Assembly: GCA_029777735.1 (NCBI GenBank)
Contig: JAKORR010000809.1
Coordinates: 1-6,958, forward strand
Length of the DNA: 6,958 nucleotides
Direction of reading: 5' to 3'
DNA from: Armatimonadota bacterium
GTDB taxonomy: Bacteria; Armatimonadota; Zipacnadia; Zipacnadales; FEN-943
Shown here one piece after another: positions 5,609-6,958 of this stretch. The number at the start of each line of letters is the position of its first letter. Within the stretch, counting starts at the first letter, position 1. A program made the position numbers and the translations under genes. The notes under the pieces were generated by a model that made no database searches, was not told the DNA's origin, and was given only the letters and a program-made list of their open reading frames with translations.

Positions 5609-6958
5609 CTATCCGCCCAGCAGAGTCTTTGCCGTCGCCACCGTGGCCTCGGCCGTCAGACCGAATTTCTCGTATAGAACCTGGTAGGGCGCGCTCGCAC
5701 CGAAGCGATCCAGGCCGATGACGGCACCGCCGTCACCAACATATCGCTCCCAGCCCAGAGTCACGCCCGCCTCGAGGGCCACCCTAACCCGTATCGAGGT
5801 GGGCAGGACGCTCTCGCGGTATTCTTGGGGCTGCTGGTCGAACAGCTCCCAGCTAGGCAATGAGACGACCCTGGTCTTGATGCCCTCTTCTGTCAACTGC
5901 GCAGCCGCCTGCAGGGCGATTTCGACCTCTGAGCCGGTACCGAGAAGGATCACATCGGGCACGCCACCACTGGGGTCCCAGAGCACGTAGCCGCCCTTCC
6001 GCACTCCCTGGGCCGACCCCATCTCAGGGCAACCCAACACAGGCAGGTTTTGGCGCGTGAACAGCAGCGCCGTAGGCCCACTCGTATTGAGGAGAGCACA
6101 GCGCCAAGCCTCGGCCGTCTCGGTGGCGTCCGCCGGACGGATGACGGTCACGTTTGGGATACAGCGTAGGGCCGCGAGGTGCTCCACCGGTTGATGCGTA
6201 GGGCCGTCTTCGCCCAAGCCAATGCTATCGTGAGTAAACACGTAGATGACCCGCAAGCCCATGAGCGCGGCCAAGCGTATCGCTGGGCGCATGTAGTCCG
6301 AGAAGACGAGAAAGGTGCCAGTGTAGGGAATGATGCCGCCGTGGAGGGCGAGGCCGTTAGCAATGGCACCCATGGCATGCTCGCGGACGCCGAAGTGCAG
6401 GTTACGGCCAGCGGGATTATCGGCGCTGAAGTCGCCCGCATCGTCGATAATAGTCTTGTTGCTGGGGGCCAAGTCGGCTGATCCACCCATCAGAGCCGGG
6501 ATGCGCGCGGCGAGGAAGTTGAGCACCTTTCCCGAGGCGTTGCGCGTCGCCATGGGCTTGGAGCCCACTGGGAACAGCTCATCGAGGCCCTCGTCCCAAC
6601 CAGGCGGCAACTCACCGTTGAGTTGCGACTCAAGCTGTGCGCTCAGCTGAGGATAGGCCTCGGCATAGGCCTCCAGCTTAAGGCACCACTCCTGCTCGAC
6701 CCTTCGGCCGCACTCCACGGCCCGGCGCATGTGCTCCAGGGCCTCGTCCGGCACATAGAAGTTAGGCTCCAGGGGCCAGCCCAGCTTCTCCTTGGCCGCC
6801 CGCAGGTTGTCTTCGCCCAGCGGCTCGCCATGCACCTTCGCTGTGTTTTCGTTAGGGCTACCGTAGCCGATGATGGTGGTACAGATGACCAGCGAGGGAC
6901 ACCGGGTCTCCGCTCGGGCTCTGTGGATCGCAGCTTCCAAGGCCTCCAGGTCGTTGCC
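5609..6958 (-). CDS. tkt: Transketolase, C-terminal two-thirds (5' end outside window)
   Basis: A thiamine-diphosphate enzyme moving two-carbon units between sugar phosphates in the non-oxidative pentose phosphate pathway. About 449 codons are visible; the frame runs off the window edge, and by family length (about 660-680) roughly 220 N-terminal residues, including the GDG metal/cofactor motif, are missing. Fragment residues (counted from the window edge): IIGYGSPNENTAKVHGEPLG at 29-48; MATRNASGK at 136-144, including the substrate-phosphate Arg; MGGSADLAPSNKT at 157-169; FGVREHAMG at 189-197, with the glutamate that activates the cofactor; FTHDSIGLGEDGPTHQP at 241-257 with the active-site histidine; and FTRQNLP at 300-306, holding a second phosphate-binding Arg. 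The pyrimidine-binding domain and the C-terminal domain are intact to the TAG at 5609-5611. It is the most upstream visible operon gene and precedes pgi by 45 nt. The TTG at 6940 is an internal Leu codon, not a start. Confidence 0.97.
   Translation of the reverse strand, partial: GNDLEALEAAIHRARAETRCPSLVICTTIIGYGSPNENTAKVHGEPLGEDNLRAAKEKLGWPLEPNFYVPDEALEHMRRAVECGRRVEQEWCLKLEAYAEAYPQLSAQLESQLNGELPPGWDEGLDELFPVGSKPMATRNASGKVLNFLAARIPALMGGSADLAPSNKTIIDDAGDFSADNPAGRNLHFGVREHAMGAIANGLALHGGIIPYTGTFLVFSDYMRPAIRLAALMGLRVIYVFTHDSIGLGEDGPTHQPVEHLAALRCIPNVTVIRPADATETAEAWRCALLNTSGPTALLFTRQNLPVLGCPEMGSAQGVRKGGYVLWDPSGGVPDVILLGTGSEVEIALQAAAQLTEEGIKTRVVSLPSWELFDQQPQEYRESVLPTSIRVRVALEAGVTLGWERYVGDGGAVIGLDRFGASAPYQVLYEKFGLTAEATVATAKTLLGG

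Larger units (their letters stand above)
510..6958 (-). other. Probable tkt-pgi-gnd-pgl-zwf operon (pentose phosphate pathway)
   Basis: Five co-oriented genes with spacings of 45, 86, 43 and -4 to +5 nt (depending on the zwf start) and no terminator-like structure between them. All act on hexose or pentose phosphates in linked steps, and the four internal starts have recognisable ribosome sites. The promoter, and any further upstream genes, lie beyond 6958. Co-transcription is inferred from the layout. Confidence 0.85.

Noticed and set aside
6938..6940. TTG at 6940 as the start of transketolase
   Set aside because: Six further in-frame codons to the window edge continue the family sequence (GNDLEAL), and the N-terminal cofactor domain is missing, so the gene is cut by the window.

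Overview
The window is a compact central-carbon locus from a GC-rich bacterium. The minus strand carries five genes in one direction, reading from the high-coordinate edge downwards: transketolase (tkt, 5' end outside the window), glucose-6-phosphate isomerase (pgi), short-type 6-phosphogluconate dehydrogenase (gnd), 6-phosphogluconolactonase (pgl) and glucose-6-phosphate dehydrogenase (zwf). Gaps between them are 45, 86, 43 and -2 nt (the pgl/zwf join is a 4-base GTGA overlap with the upstream zwf start). They look like one operon whose promoter lies outside the window. On the plus strand, positions 1-434 hold the C-terminal end of a ComM/YifB-family Mg-chelatase-like AAA+ ATPase. It converges on zwf across a 75-nt spacer.

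Together the enzymes cover the complete oxidative pentose phosphate branch: glucose-6-phosphate to 6-phosphogluconolactone (Zwf), to 6-phosphogluconate (Pgl), to ribulose-5-phosphate plus CO2 (Gnd). Transketolase adds part of the non-oxidative branch, and Pgi can return fructose-6-phosphate to glucose-6-phosphate. This is the gene set expected for cyclic, NADPH-producing oxidation of hexose phosphate. Transaldolase, ribose-5-phosphate isomerase and ribulose-phosphate epimerase are not visible here.

Organism: high GC, strong Shine-Dalgarno sites, GTG as the start codon of three of the four visible gene starts, a 302-residue short-type Gnd, and a Pgi resembling the isomerase half of transaldolase-isomerase fusion proteins. 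From recall of families these traits would suit Chloroflexota or a neighbouring GC-rich lineage. No taxonomic marker is present, so this is weak.

I see no mobile element, CRISPR array, RNA gene or defence system, and no stretch over 300 bases without a gene. The window reads as ordinary housekeeping DNA. The points of interest are the operon's composition, the free-standing fusion-type Pgi, a tiny coupled reading frame after pgi, and details of start sites and cofactor motifs.
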